Below, piece by piece: positions 11,701-22,768 of a stretch of 64,000 bases of DNA (position 1 is its first letter; each line of letters opens with the position of its first letter). The notes beneath the pieces are model-generated. The model did no database searches. It was given only the letters and a program-made list of their open reading frames with translations, and was not told the origin of the DNA. Position numbers and translations under genes: made by a program. The DNA lies in assembly GCA_027625915.1 (NCBI GenBank), contig JANTQA010000070.1:12405001-12469000 (forward strand), in the 5' to 3' direction. The stretch is from Anaeramoeba flamelloides. Its lineage: Eukaryota > Metamonada > Anaeramoebidae.

Positions 11701-14700
11701 TTTCGATAAGCGGTAGATGTTCACATCAAGAACCACGCTTCAAGAAGAAAGTACCCGTATTGTCAAAAGACAGATTGATTAGTATTGTTTGGAAGCCTTC
11801 ACAAAATTTTCTTCCATGTGACGAGATAGTTGTATTTTCCTTATAAATGAGAAAAAAAATTCACTGAATTTTCATTTTCCCTTTTTAAATAGAACCTCAA
11901 ATCGCAACATACTTCCTTTGGAAACTCTTATTTGAAATAGAAAAAAAGTAAAATAAAGTTATTTTTTTTCTCTTCTATTCAGGATCATGAAAAAATTTAT
12001 TCAAAAAAAAAAAACTAAATATTTGCCAATTTTACCCTTTTTAATAACTTCAATTATAATAAACACTATTGGTTAATAAAAGATCTTTGATCAGAAAATA
12101 TTTTTAAAGGTATTTTACAATTTAAGTTGGAAAATCCAATTTTCCAGGTTATATTAAGATTTTTTTTTAAATTTAAAAGTTAAAAAATATTAAAAAGTTT
12201 TTGCTTCTAAGCTAAGAATTTATTTTATAATAAAATTAAAAGTAATTTAAATTTAATAAATATCTTTCAAATAGAGGAATTATTTATTTTAACTATTAAA
12301 GAATTATTTGTTGATTTAAATTCGAAAAATTATTTTTTTTTTTTGATTTTCCGTTAGGTTTTTTTTAATTTTTGTAATAAACAGAAAATTTTCATAAATT
12401 TTCGGTTTATTTCAAAAAGTAAAAAAAACCTAGGACACTTTTCGTTAGGTTTTCCAGAATTTAAAAGAATAGAGTAAAATCAAGGATTTTACTTAATTCT
12501 TTTGAATTTTGGAAAACCGCCATTAGATTTTTTTTAATTTGAGAAATAAAAAGAAAATTTCACAAAAATTTTCTTTTAATTTTCTAAATTAAAAAAAATC
12601 TTGGCACTCTACGGACACTTTCGTTTGGTTTTTTTTAATTTTTGAAATAAACTGAAAATTGAAAAAATTTTCGGTTTATTTCAAAAAGTAAAAAAAAACC
12701 GCAGTTAGCTTTTCCAGAATTCAAAAGAATTGAGTTAAAACTATGATTTTTCTCCATTCTTTTGAATTCTGGAAAACCGCAGTTAGCTTTTCTTGAGTTT
12801 TCTGTTTATTTGTGAAGTGTTCTAGGTTTTTTTTACTTTAGAAATAAACCGAAAATTTATTAAAATTTTCGGTTTATTTCTAAAGTAAAAAAGCCTAACC
12901 AAAATCAATAGATTTAACAAATAAAACAGAAAACCTCAAGAAAAGCTAGGCACTCCACGGCACTTTCCGTTAGGTTTTCTTGAGTTTTCTGTTTATTTGT
13001 AAAATCAATGGATTTTACAAATAAAACCGAAAACCTTAAGAAAATCTAGGCACTCGACGGATACTTTCTTTAGATTTTTCATAATTTAACAGAATTGAGA
13101 AAAATCTACTATTTTACTCTATTCTTTTGAATTATGGAAAATCTCAAGAAAACCTAGGCACCATATGGCATTCTACAACACTGGCCAAAATATAACAGTG
13201 CTTTTTTTTCAATTTAAATGAATAAAGTAAAAATATAGAGGTGACTCGATTCATTTGAATCCTGGAAAACCTAGGACACGGAATATTAATCATCAGTTAT
13301 TTTTTTTTCGAATTTGAGTTTTTTTAGATGATAAGAGTGTTTTCAAAACTAAACTAAATTCCAAAAATTTGAACACAGTTTAAACGGTTGAAAGAATAGC
13401 AATACTACAATTTACATTCAATTTGGAATAATTTTGATTTTACAAACTATTTCATTTTTTGTCTTTTTTTGGTTTTGTTTTCATTTCCTTTTTTCCAGTT
13501 ACGTAATCTGTTTCGTTAGATCTGAAATTTTTTTTTTGATTGGTTGATAGAAGGTTAGTGTTGAGTTTGTTAAATAGAAAATCGCATACAATTGGTTGAT
13601 GGTATCTTATCATTTGATTGATCAACAATTGTTTATGAAATTTCAACAAATTTACCAATATATTTTTTGTTCAAACTCTTTCATTTCAGCTCGTTTCATT
13701 ATTTTGGGTACACTTGTTTTGATTTTTTATTTTATATTGTTTTCTTATATTTGGATGAAAATGATTATTTATAAAAACTTTAATACTATGTATAACTATA
13801 AATGTGGTTTTATATTACGTTTGGAAAAAATATAATAAATTGAGTATTATTTTGCCTATTTTTGATTTTGGCTGTGCCCAAATTTTTGGAATGGGGTTTA
13901 TTAGTTATTATCTCTTCAAAAAAATATCCTAAAGTTGAATTTAAACAAAAATTCATTGTTACATCGATTTAAAATTTTTTTACCACAAAATAGACCTTTT
14001 TTTCTAGACTAGAGACTTTTAAAAATCGTAGTACAATTAACAACAATAAATACAACAGCCTCAAGATTGTTAAGAACTGGAATGTTGATTATATTGTGAA
14101 TAAACTCGATTAATAAGGATGAAATGATAATTGTAGTAATACGTTTGTCTAACTTGAAATTTTCAATTTTATTTTGCCATACTAGTGTTATGCAAAAACC
14201 AGTTATAAAAAAAAAATTACACTGTTTTGATTTTTCCAAATCTAGGATGTTCAATTTGATAATGTAATGTTACCAAAAATTCGTTTTTGTTTAAAAAAAT
14301 AACTTAAATAAAGTATATAAATGAAAAGGCCCTATAAAAACCTTCCTAGTTGTTTTTTTTTTTTTTTTTTTTTCATTATTTGAAGAGGTTAAGTATGATT
14401 TTAATAAACCATTACGAAAAAAATTTGGGTCATTAAAAAAAATTGGGTCAGTTAAAAATTTGTTTTGGTTTTTTAAATAGTAAATATTAGTAAAATGATT
14501 TTTGATCAAAGTAAAATTTTATGAACAAATCTTACATTTAAGAAAAATCAAAGTCACTATCTTAAATAATTTTCAGAAGTAAAATTAAATTGTTGCATTT
14601 TGGCTTTTTAGAATTACTGTGGAACTCTAAAATACAAAAATTTATTTTTAATTGTCAACTTTACTAAAAATAAGATAACTATTTATGAGGAAATATTAAA

Positions 14701-16352
14701 ATCTATTAATTCAATAAGATATTTATCATTGTTAAATAAACATGATTGTATCAAAGTTAATTTTAAATCTCCTTTTAAACCAAATTGAAACATAAAATCT
14801 TCCAAAAAAGCTATTTTTTCAGAAGAGATTGTTTTCCACTAATGTTTTACAATCAAAACTTCAAAATAACAAAATACCACGATTTCAGAAACCATTAAAA
14901 TTCTTTAGATCCCCATAAACAAACTTTAATTTAAAACGGTTATTAATTTTTTGGTCTTCCCAAACAATGATTAACTTGATCTTGGAATGTAATCAAATAA
15001 AAAAAAATTAACATTTTTAGTAAAGTGTGCAATTAAAAATCTATTTTTGTTCTTTTTGGAGTTCCACAGTAATTCTAAAAAGCCAAAATGCAACGAAATA
15101 ATATTTTCTTTGCAAATTATTATTGGTAAGGACTTTGGTTTTTCAAAAATGTAAGATTTGTTCATAAAATTTTACTTTGATCAAAAATCATTTTGCTAAT
15201 ATTTACTATTTAAAAAACCAAAACAAATTTTTGACTGACCCAATTTTTTTTAATGACCCAAATTTTTTTCACAATGGAAAGTATCATAAACTTTTGGGAA
15301 GTAAAATTATTTATTGTTACTTTTTCTTTTTTGTTTTCTTTTCAAATTAAAAAATATTTTTCTTTTCGTCCTTTGTCTTAACTTAAAACCCAGTAACTAG
15401 CTCGAATTTAAATCAAAAGAAGTAAATTTTGAAAACATTGATGAAAAATAATCAAAAATATGAAAAATTTTGTGTTTTGTGGAATTTTTTTGACAGATAA
15501 TAGATTGTCATTTTTGATCAAAGTTTACATGTTTGGACCTTTTTAATTTGGTTGATATTCTCAAAAGAAATTGTTCAGTAAAGATCTTCCATTAGTAACC
15601 GTCACGTGTACATGGTGTCAACCCAAATTATGAAATTATTTTACAAACAGAAAATACTGGTGTTTGTGGAATCGACGCAAAAAATTTACACTTCGTTTTC
15701 CATATTTTTCTTTGACAAATAAGGGTTTCCAAAAGAAGTAGGTTGCAATTTGTGAACTCTATTTGAAAAAGAAATAGGTTGTTCTTTGTGAATCCTATTT
15801 GAAAAAGGAAAATTGAAAACGAAGTGAAATTTTTTTCCCATTATTATTTTGTAATTTGTGTTGTTGAGTTGGTACATCAAAATTTTAGAATTAAACCATT
15901 ACTTCATATTTTGAGAGAACGGTACTTGTGTTAGCAAGAAAAAAAATAATTTGAACAAGAAGTGGTTGGTGTTTGACCATTTTTTTGTTTGGATGATCAA
16001 ATCAAAAAACCATTCTGAATTAAAACAAACTTTCAAATTAAGTTATTATGTGTTGCGAGGAAGGGAAGGATTTGATGAAATTTGTGAATTTTTTCCAACA
16101 AAGATCCAAAGTAAATAAAAAAAAAAGAATCAAGACCTACCGAACACATAATGGCTTTTTATCAATAATAATTTTGCGAATAAAAAAGTTTGCACCAACA
16201 GTTGTTTTTGGGTTTTCAGTAAAGGTGTCTTTAATAAAACGTAAAACGATTGATGTTTTTCCTGAACCACTTTGACCGAGCATCACCACTTTAATAATTG
16301 TCTGTTCATAAACGTCTTCATCGCTAGAAAAATCTTCAAACAAGATTGTCAT
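8757..16352 (-). CDS. Rab/Ras-like small GTPase, three exons
   Basis: The exons are 16352-16141, 10447-10152 and 8962-8757, read on the minus strand. Both junctions keep the frame (CG+T giving Arg, G+GA giving Gly), giving about 237 residues. The protein has an acidic N-terminal extension of about 20 residues, a P-loop GQSGSGKT (about 26-33), switch I TTVG, WDTSGQE for switch II (Ser where Rabs have Ala), NKTD, ETSAK and a C-terminal GCC. The CC end indicates prenylation and membrane attachment. The introns are 5693 and 1189 bp and carry MITEs and hairpin repeats. The ATG at 16352 is the first in frame before the P-loop. It is a small GTPase of the Rab-like type; no subfamily is assigned. The middle exon reads YYRNANIAILVTDI, which departs from typical Rab sequence. 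Confidence 0.9.
9165..9510 (+). repeat. Dispersed repeat, family J, copy 1
   Basis: It lies in the second GTPase intron. It resembles 57560-58080 on the same strand: both contain TTTTTAGATC followed by an ATCATTTTTTCTAAT-like stretch, a T-rich block, then a TGAAGTTTATTATTT stretch about 200 bp later. No coding sequence. Confidence 0.45.
10995..11725. mobile_element. Foldback element containing family E copy 2
   Basis: The two ends, about 11000-11190 and 11530-11720, are inverted copies of each other. Both carry a CCAACTCTAAAAGGAAAAATC block and a GGGGAAAAAAAGTGAAACAT block. The core 11136-11583 matches the 7995-8441 element in reverse. The terminal inverted repeats are therefore about 190 bp, longer than in copy 1. 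The element lies in the 5.7-kb GTPase intron. Confidence 0.6.
12348..13280. repeat. Array of tandem and nested hairpins, family F, copy 2
   Basis: About eight imperfect palindromes of roughly 75 bp follow one another (for example 12356-12431, 12628-12701, 12972-13047). Two arm types alternate: an AATAAAC/GTTTATT-centred arm and a CCAGAATTCAAAAGAAT-type arm. The units are separated by short spacers such as CACTCTACGGCACTTTCCG. It lies inside the 5.7-kb GTPase intron. I see no open frame and no known element type. Confidence 0.7.
13361..13889 (+). mobile_element. MITE-like element, family B, copy 1
   Basis: The ends are inverted repeats: CCAAAAATTTGAACACAG on the left and CTGTGCCCAAATTTTTGG on the right. 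Related copies are at 19825-20340 (-), 32232-32750 (-), 63521-64000 (+, cut by the window) and a partial copy at 42370-42637. All share a core around TTGATTGATCAACAATTGTT. The element is about 530 bp. Short frames inside are not shared intact between copies. Confidence 0.7.
14415..15275. repeat. Long foldback sequence (arms about 260-280 bp)
   Basis: The left arm, about 14415-14675, is the reverse complement of the right arm, about 14995-15275. Both carry AATTTGGGTCATTAAAAAAA near the outer end and GTTCATAAAATTTTACTTTG or its complement in the middle. About 320 bp of unrelated A/T-rich DNA separates them. Arms diverge by scattered changes and small gaps. No gene was seen. Confidence 0.65.
15690..15845. 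repeat. Small dispersed repeat, family H, with internal duplication
   Basis: A unit of about 36 bp near 15736-15805 is present twice in tandem (AAGTAGGTTGCAATTTGTGA, then AAATAGGTTGTTCTTTGTGA). Related sequence with the same order occurs near 11840-11960, 38050-38215 and 39055-39170, ending in AAATTTTTCCCATT-like DNA. Confidence 0.45.
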
Positions 16353-16835
16353 TTTTTATTTTGGAGAAATTAAGAAAAAATGAAAAAGATTTCAAATATC
16401 TCCTTCCTTTAAAAAAGCTTACAAATAATCTCCAAACACTTTCCAGCACTTTGAAAGAGTGAAAAGTTTTGTATAAGGAAATTTTTTTTTAATGTAAAAC
16501 TATCAAAATACAAAGAAATTAGTCATTAACGAAGGTGTCTTTTAGGGTCTGTGGGATTGAAAAAAGAGATTCGATTTTTTTGATTTCAAACTAAGGAGTC
16601 ACATTTATTTTAAATTTTAATAATGGGAAATACTAAAGCACAGCTGTATTGGTTTGAGTGAACTATTAGAGATCAATTAAAATAGGCTGCAGAATGGTAT
16701 TGTTGGATCACTTTATTTAAGGTTCAAAATCCCAGAAGATAAAAAATATATTATCTTGGATTAAGTTTGGGGGGTGTTGTTTTGATTCTTTGCTGATTGA
16801 TCTTATACTTGGTATATATTTTTTATGAAGTTTTC

Positions 16836-17294
16836 TATAGTCAAAATAAAGCGTGCAAAAAAATAAAAAGCGTGTTTTTTTGTTATAGAAAACCTATACA
16901 TTAACCAATCAAAGAAACCAATAATAAACCCGAAAAAAATATGGTATTGGTTTCTTAAAGTTCTATTATATAAAAAGAAATTCTAAAAATAAAGGATCAA
17001 ATTGCAAAATTTATCTCAAAAAATAGAGTAAATTTTTAAGAAAATTTTAATAATAAAAAAAACAAAAAATTTCAAAAAAATTGAGAATATTATGGAAAAT
17101 TTTCAACTATTTGCATTAATTATTTAAATTTTACTGAAAATAACCAGACCTTTACTTTCAAAATTGATTTCGGCTCAGGTATACTATTTGGTAGTAGATT
17201 GGATGTTGCCTTGGTACAAGAAGAAAAAAAAGCACGGATAATATTTTGAAACACGGATTATAGTCGTTGTGCATGCATTATTTTGATCACTGTA
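16836..17294 (+). mobile_element. Tc1/mariner-like MITE, family C, copy 1
   Basis: The right end, read inward, is TACAGTGATCAAAATAATGC; the left is the related TATAGTCAAAATAAAGCGTG. The second copy at 41842-42315 lies in the opposite orientation and matches over nearly the whole length, for example ACCAATCAAAGAAACCAATA and its complement. There is no coding capacity. Ends of the TACAGTG type at TA sites are typical of Tc1/mariner elements. Confidence 0.7.
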
Positions 17295-17830
17295 ATAAAT
17301 ACAATTTTTGACAATTTAATTTTAATTTATTCCTAAATCTCATTTAATGGCTTAAAGATGATTTGATTGAAAGAAAGTGATTAGAACAAAAAGTGTGATT
17401 ATCTAGGTTTTCAATTGACAGTTTTAATTAACTTTTGCTTTATTTTGAATTTTTTGGAACATTTATTTTTTTTTAATTAATTGAGTAAAAGGGAAATCAA
17501 AATTTCAAGTGACATCCACCAACCAAAATTTATTATAACTACAATCCAATCTATTAGTTGTACACTTTTCCTATTGGATTTTCGAAAAAGGAAAAAAAAC
17601 AAATTCATTTTGTAAGTATAGTAGGGAAAAAATACCTGATATTAAAAAAATTCGGAACAAGATTTTTAATTGCGAATATTATGAAATGGTGTGTAATTTC
17701 ATTTATTTAAAATCAAATCCTTTTTATAAATAACTTAAATTTTTTATTTTGATAGTATTGTAATAAACCTACCTAAATTTCATTAAAGTGGAGTGTCTAG
17801 AATACTCAAGTAATTGTTCGATAGTATAAG

Positions 17831-18311
17831 TACAGTGGTGGAAATAACCCGTTCAGACAACCTATAACCCCTTACAAAAATTTAAATCATGTTTTTTTTT
17901 CAAACTTGGGTATTTGTAGTCAGGAAGACTCATATATATATTCATGGTTTGTATTAAAATTAACTTTAGGGGTTATATCTTTGATTAGTCAAAGCAGCTT
18001 AATAATATTAAATGCTTTTGTTTCAAAATTTCTGAGATATTTTTGAAATTTTCAGAGATAAAATGATTTTTTATTAAAATTCAAAAAATGAAATTTTACT
18101 CATTTTTTTTGTCCAAAAAGACATTTTAATCTATAAATATCTTCACAATTCTTATTTGATATTTATTTTAAGAAAATTGTTTCTTGTTTATATACTGTTA
18201 CAACCCCATTGATTTGTTTCTTTTATTTCTACAGTCAGCTAATATTTTTTACCTGAGTTAATTTTTAGTAATTGGTTAAAATAAAAAACACAGTTCATGA
18301 CAACCACTGTA
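17831..18311 (+). mobile_element. Tc1/mariner-like MITE, family D
   Basis: The left end reads TACAGTGGTGG and the right end CAACCACTGTA, an inverted repeat of about 10 bp that includes the TA. The length is 481 bp. I found no second copy in the window, and there is no coding sequence. Confidence 0.5.
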
Positions 18312-18912
18312 GATCAACGTTTTTTGAAAAACAATCAAGTTTTATTGAGGTTTGCTAGAGTTTGGAAAAAGATAATTTTGATTCTTGTTTTTTGATTGAT
18401 TGATTGAATAGTTTTTTGATCTAGTGTAATTTCATTAATCATCATTATAATCAATGGGTTATAAATTAAAAAGTTTGATTCATAAAAAAAAAATAATTTG
18501 ATTTTTAAATATAAATAATTACATAATAATTTCACTAATATTCACAATTAAAAATATTGTCCGGGATTATTTTGATAAACGGTTTTTTACTTCCTACTTG
18601 AGTCAAATATTCATATCAAATCGAAGATCCTCAAGATAAGTACCAAAATAATATGTAGCCGCACCTAATACAACATAATATTTCTTCCCGTTTCAACAAT
18701 TGTAAACCTTAGACAATCTGATATGTAATCATTGAATCAATTTCCCCAAATCGAAAAAAAAAAATAGATCTTTTTCTTAGAAACTGTCATTAAGAATAAA
18801 ATCAAACAAATTTTCTCATGTTATTTATTCAATTTTTTTTTTTTTTTTTTTTTTGGGCAGTTTGGATATAAAGAGTTTTATTAAGAATTTTTTGTTTTTA
18901 GGGATTGGTAAC

Positions 18913-18914
<2 letters not shown>

Positions 18915-19007
<93 letters not shown>
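18915..19007. repeat. Compound microsatellite (AC)n(TA)n
   Basis: About 33 AC dinucleotides (18915-18980) pass directly into about 13 TA dinucleotides (18981-19007). Confidence 0.95.
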
Positions 19008-19258
19008 TCTGAAAAGCCAATAGAGTACTTATAATCACAAGATTCAATTAAACTTGATAAAAAACTTCTTTATTAACTTTGAGGGCTTAATTCTGATTTT
19101 GTATGAGTTAATTATAACAAATTGAATTTCAGTGAAAAAAAGTTCAGATCATTTAATAATTTGAAATTAAAGATCAAAATATAAATGATAAATTTTGGAA
19201 TACATTTTTATTTTAGGAAATTTAACTGTTAGGAATTTCTGATAGTTAGTAAACCATT

Positions 19259-19790
19259 TTCCAGTCAAATGATCACAGTTTTACATGTGAATTACATTTG
19301 TTTATACAGTTAGAATTGATATTGTCAGAAAAAAATTTATTTTTGAAATTTCAAAATGAAAATCATTTTTCCACAAATTGAAATCATTTTTTCTAACTTT
19401 TTTTTACTAAAAATTAATTTGTAAAGATTTACTTCATTCACAAAAATATTATTTATTGTAAGATCTTTAGTTACTGGGTAAACAATTATAATTCTAATTT
19501 TACTGAAATAGTGGAAATCATTGTAGAGAAAAATAAATCTATTTCTATTGGGGTTTTTATTTTGATCTTCCATTAGAGATCAAAATAAACCTTGTTTTTT
19601 TTATCCCTTTTTTTTTTTGATAAACTAAGAATTTCTATTGGTTTATTAGTTTTTATTTCAACGGATATCAGCTATGCTTTGATATTTATTTTTATGAATC
19701 TTTCTTATTTATTGTTCTTCAAAGGTTAATTGTCTAAAATTGTATATATTTTTATTTGACCGTAAACTCGATTTTTAAAAGTGTGGCTAA
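19259..19790 (+). repeat. Dispersed TIR repeat, family G, copy 2
   Basis: It starts TTCCAGTCAAATGATC and carries the family G interior (GATCTTCCATTAGAGATCAA near 19563). The 3' end is degenerate compared with copies 3 and 4. Confidence 0.5.
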
Positions 19791-19824
19791 CCTGAAATAA
19801 TAAATCGAACTATATTTAAACCCC

Positions 19825-20340
19825 ACAACAAAAATTTGTGTATATCCAAAATAAAAAATTGACGCAAAAAAATTACTACAATTGATTATATTTTTCCAAA
19901 CCTGGTATTAAACCTCATTTAAGTAATCTAGTATTAATGTTTTTTATAAGTAATTATTTTGATCCCAATAAAACAAAAAAATATAATACGAAAAAAAAAC
20001 TCGGTCTGTCCAAAATAATGAAACAAACAAAACAAAAAATTTATTGGTAAAATTTGTTGAAATTTCATCAACAATTGTTGATCGATCAAAGGATAATTTA
20101 CCCTGGGCTAATTGAAACATGATTTTTCAATTTAACAAACTCAATACTAACCTTCTATCAACCATCAAACAAAATAAATGGCCAAATGAAAAAGATTACG
20201 TAACTGGAAAAAAGGAAATAAAAACAAAAAACAAAAAAAAATGAAATAATAGTTTGTATAATCAAAATTATTTCCTAATTGAATGGAAAGTGTATTGTTG
20301 CTATTCTTTAAATGTTTTAACTGTTTCCAAATTTTTGGAA
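19825..20340 (-). mobile_element. MITE-like element, family B, copy 2
   Basis: It ends in CCAAATTTTTGGAA at 20327-20340. It carries the reverse complement of the family B core (ACAATTGTTGATCGATCAAA near 20070). The left end is degenerate. Confidence 0.6.
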
Positions 20341-20364
20341 TTTAGCTTATATGTAAATATATAT

Positions 20365-21841
20365 CCCTTAGCACCCCAAAGAACCTAAAAACATTTCAAA
20401 CAAAAATTTAAATTTGAAATGTTATCAAAGGATAATAAGTTATAGAATTAATAAACAATTATCTTAGAAAGAAAATTTTATTATTAAAAATTGTATAGTT
20501 ACTTAAAATAAAAAAATAACTTGAAAAAAAATTTTCAACATTGGGATTTTTTTTTGGTTATTGTGATTTTATTATTTTTCCAAATTTTGTCAAAATAAAT
20601 TTTTTTTTTTTTTTGAAAAGTTTGTCTAGACATCAAAAACCTCTTAGTTTTAACATTTAACACACATCATACTTTACTGGAAATTTTTTTGGCACCTTTT
20701 CACCCCAAAATTGCCTAAAATGCTTGATTAAATAATTTATTCATTATAAAAGTTATTATAACATCACATAGAAAATTTGTTTTATCTATTGATTACGATT
20801 CAATATCAATATCTATATTAGATTCTAAATCTTTAAAAATAAAAAAAAATATAAATTAAATTAGAAAAAAAATCAAATTTTTTTTCATTGCAAAATTTTA
20901 CAATTTTTTCAACAAGACTTTTTTTCAATTTTAAATGATTTGGCCAATAGTTCGAGTCAGATTAATAATTGTTTTTTTTTTTTATTTTTTACAATTTTTT
21001 AATTTTTGACTTTTTAAAATCTAGACATAAAATAAACAATATTGTTAAATTAGAGACCATATATCAGAACTTATTTAACAAGATCTTGATTAATTTATTA
21101 AGGAAAAATCCAAATATCGCAAATATATTATTCAAATTTTTACCAATAACAAAATGTAATAAAAAAAAATTGGTTTCGGAGATTATTTTATTATATTGGA
21201 ATAATATTTAAGAGTTATTTTTTATTTTATTTTAAATTTAGGTATAAATATTTTATCGTTATAAAAGTAATTTATATTTTTTTTATTCCAAAATAATAAA
21301 TTGAAATTATTTTACAATTTTTTTTTTTTTTGATTTTCAAGTAATTTCCATTATTTAAATAAAAGTTTTAGAAAATTAATCATATTAAAAATTTAATTTT
21401 GGCCTAAAGAAATAAATTTCATTTTTCTCTTAATTGGATATTTATTGAAATTTTTTCTCAAAAAAAAATTAAATTTCAAAGTAATTTATTTTTTTATTTA
21501 TTTTTTATATCATAAAATTAGCAAAATTGTTTGGTGGTTATTATTAATAAATTAACGTGTTGATTTTTGAATTACTATTAATGTAATAAAATTTCTGATT
21601 TAAAAAAATAAAATAAAAATAAAAATCTTTAAAAAAAATGTAAAATGAATAATTATTTTTTTTTTTCAATTTCAAAAAAAAAATCAATAACTTAACTACT
21701 TTATCTTTGAACTATTTTAACTTTTTATTATAATTAAAATCTGGATTAAAGACAAATAAGAAAATTAATATATTAGTAGATCAATATCATTTTAAATCTA
21801 ATTTAAAAAACTTGATAAAATTTTGGCAAATCCGGGGTGCT

Positions 21842-21846
<5 letters not shown>
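20365..21846. mobile_element. Candidate 1.5-kb TIR element
   Basis: A 13-bp perfect inverted repeat, CCCTTAGCACCCC, is at 20365-20377, with its complement at 21834-21846. Both sides are flanked by TA-type sequence (ATATAT on the left, a TA microsatellite on the right), so a target-site duplication cannot be told from the microsatellite. The interior is A/T-rich with only short low-complexity frames. A non-autonomous DNA transposon is the likely reading. Confidence 0.5.
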
Positions 21847-21884
<38 letters not shown>

Positions 21885-21894
21885 CACTTTCGTT

Positions 21895-22530
21895 TTCAAT
21901 AACTACTAATAATTAAATCTGATTCATAATTCACTTTTAATTCATTCTAAATATATAAAAACCTGATATTTTAAAAATTTTAAAAAAATAAAACCAAAAA
22001 CTAAAAAATAGAGAGTCACAATTTTTGATTCTGCACCTCATATTTTTAATTACTGAACTTTTAACTGAATAAAAGTGAACAACAAGATTTTTTACAAATA
22101 ATCAAATTCATTTTAAAAGAAATTAGAATCACAATTCACATAGTGATTATTTGTCTTTTCAAAGATCTTTTTTTTTTTTCCATTTGATCTTGAAAAAAAA
22201 AAATTTGAAATAAAAACAAAAATGTAACAAAAAAAAAACAAAAGAAAAAGAAAAACAAAAAAGAAAAACAAAAGAAAAAAATAAATTTGAAAAAGAAAAA
22301 TTTGCAAAATTAGAAAAAATGATTCTGATCCAAAAATTTGAAAATATTTTTTTGATAAGAATAGGTTCTAAACCCTCAAAACAACTTCCATAAACATTAT
22401 AAAGTAAGTCAATATTTTTGAAAAATAGTTTTTTTTTTATTATAACCTCAAAACCAAAAAAAAAAAACAAACAAATAAAAAAAAAAAACAAAATGAAATT
22501 TGAAAAGAAATTTATTTCTTATTATTTTAA
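21895..22530 (-). repeat. Dispersed repeat, family I, copy 1
   Basis: This is an inverted match to 56540-57090. Shared landmarks are TCTTTTCAAAGATCTTTTTT here and AAAGATCTTTGAAAAGACCA there, and AAACCTGATATTTTA here against TAAAATATCAGGTTTT there. No coding sequence; the long A-rich and T-rich stretches give spurious Phe-rich frames. Confidence 0.55.
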
Positions 22531-22768
22531 TAAAAATTAATTTTTAAAATACTAGTCCATAATAGATATAGTAATATATATATATATATAGCATATACTA
22601 AAAGTAAAATTATTTTTTAAAAAATAAGAAGAATTAAAAGAAAAGAAAAGAAAAAAGAAAAGATATTGAAGGGCTAAGTATAAAGATAAAAAATAATGAA
22701 AGTATTCTTAATAATTCAAATATTAACAAAAAGAAAATAAAGAATTAAGAAAAACCAAATAAATTTTA

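Noticed and set aside
13452-13835. Small genes in the family B element
   Set aside because: The frames are not kept between the copies at 13361, 19825, 32232 and 63521.
18915-19007. CRISPR-like or telomeric array
   Set aside because: It is a plain dinucleotide microsatellite; no spacer pattern or telomere repeat is present.
22113-22491. Phe-rich open frames on the minus strand
   Set aside because: They arise from poly-A/T tracts inside a dispersed repeat that also occurs at 56540-57090 without the frame.
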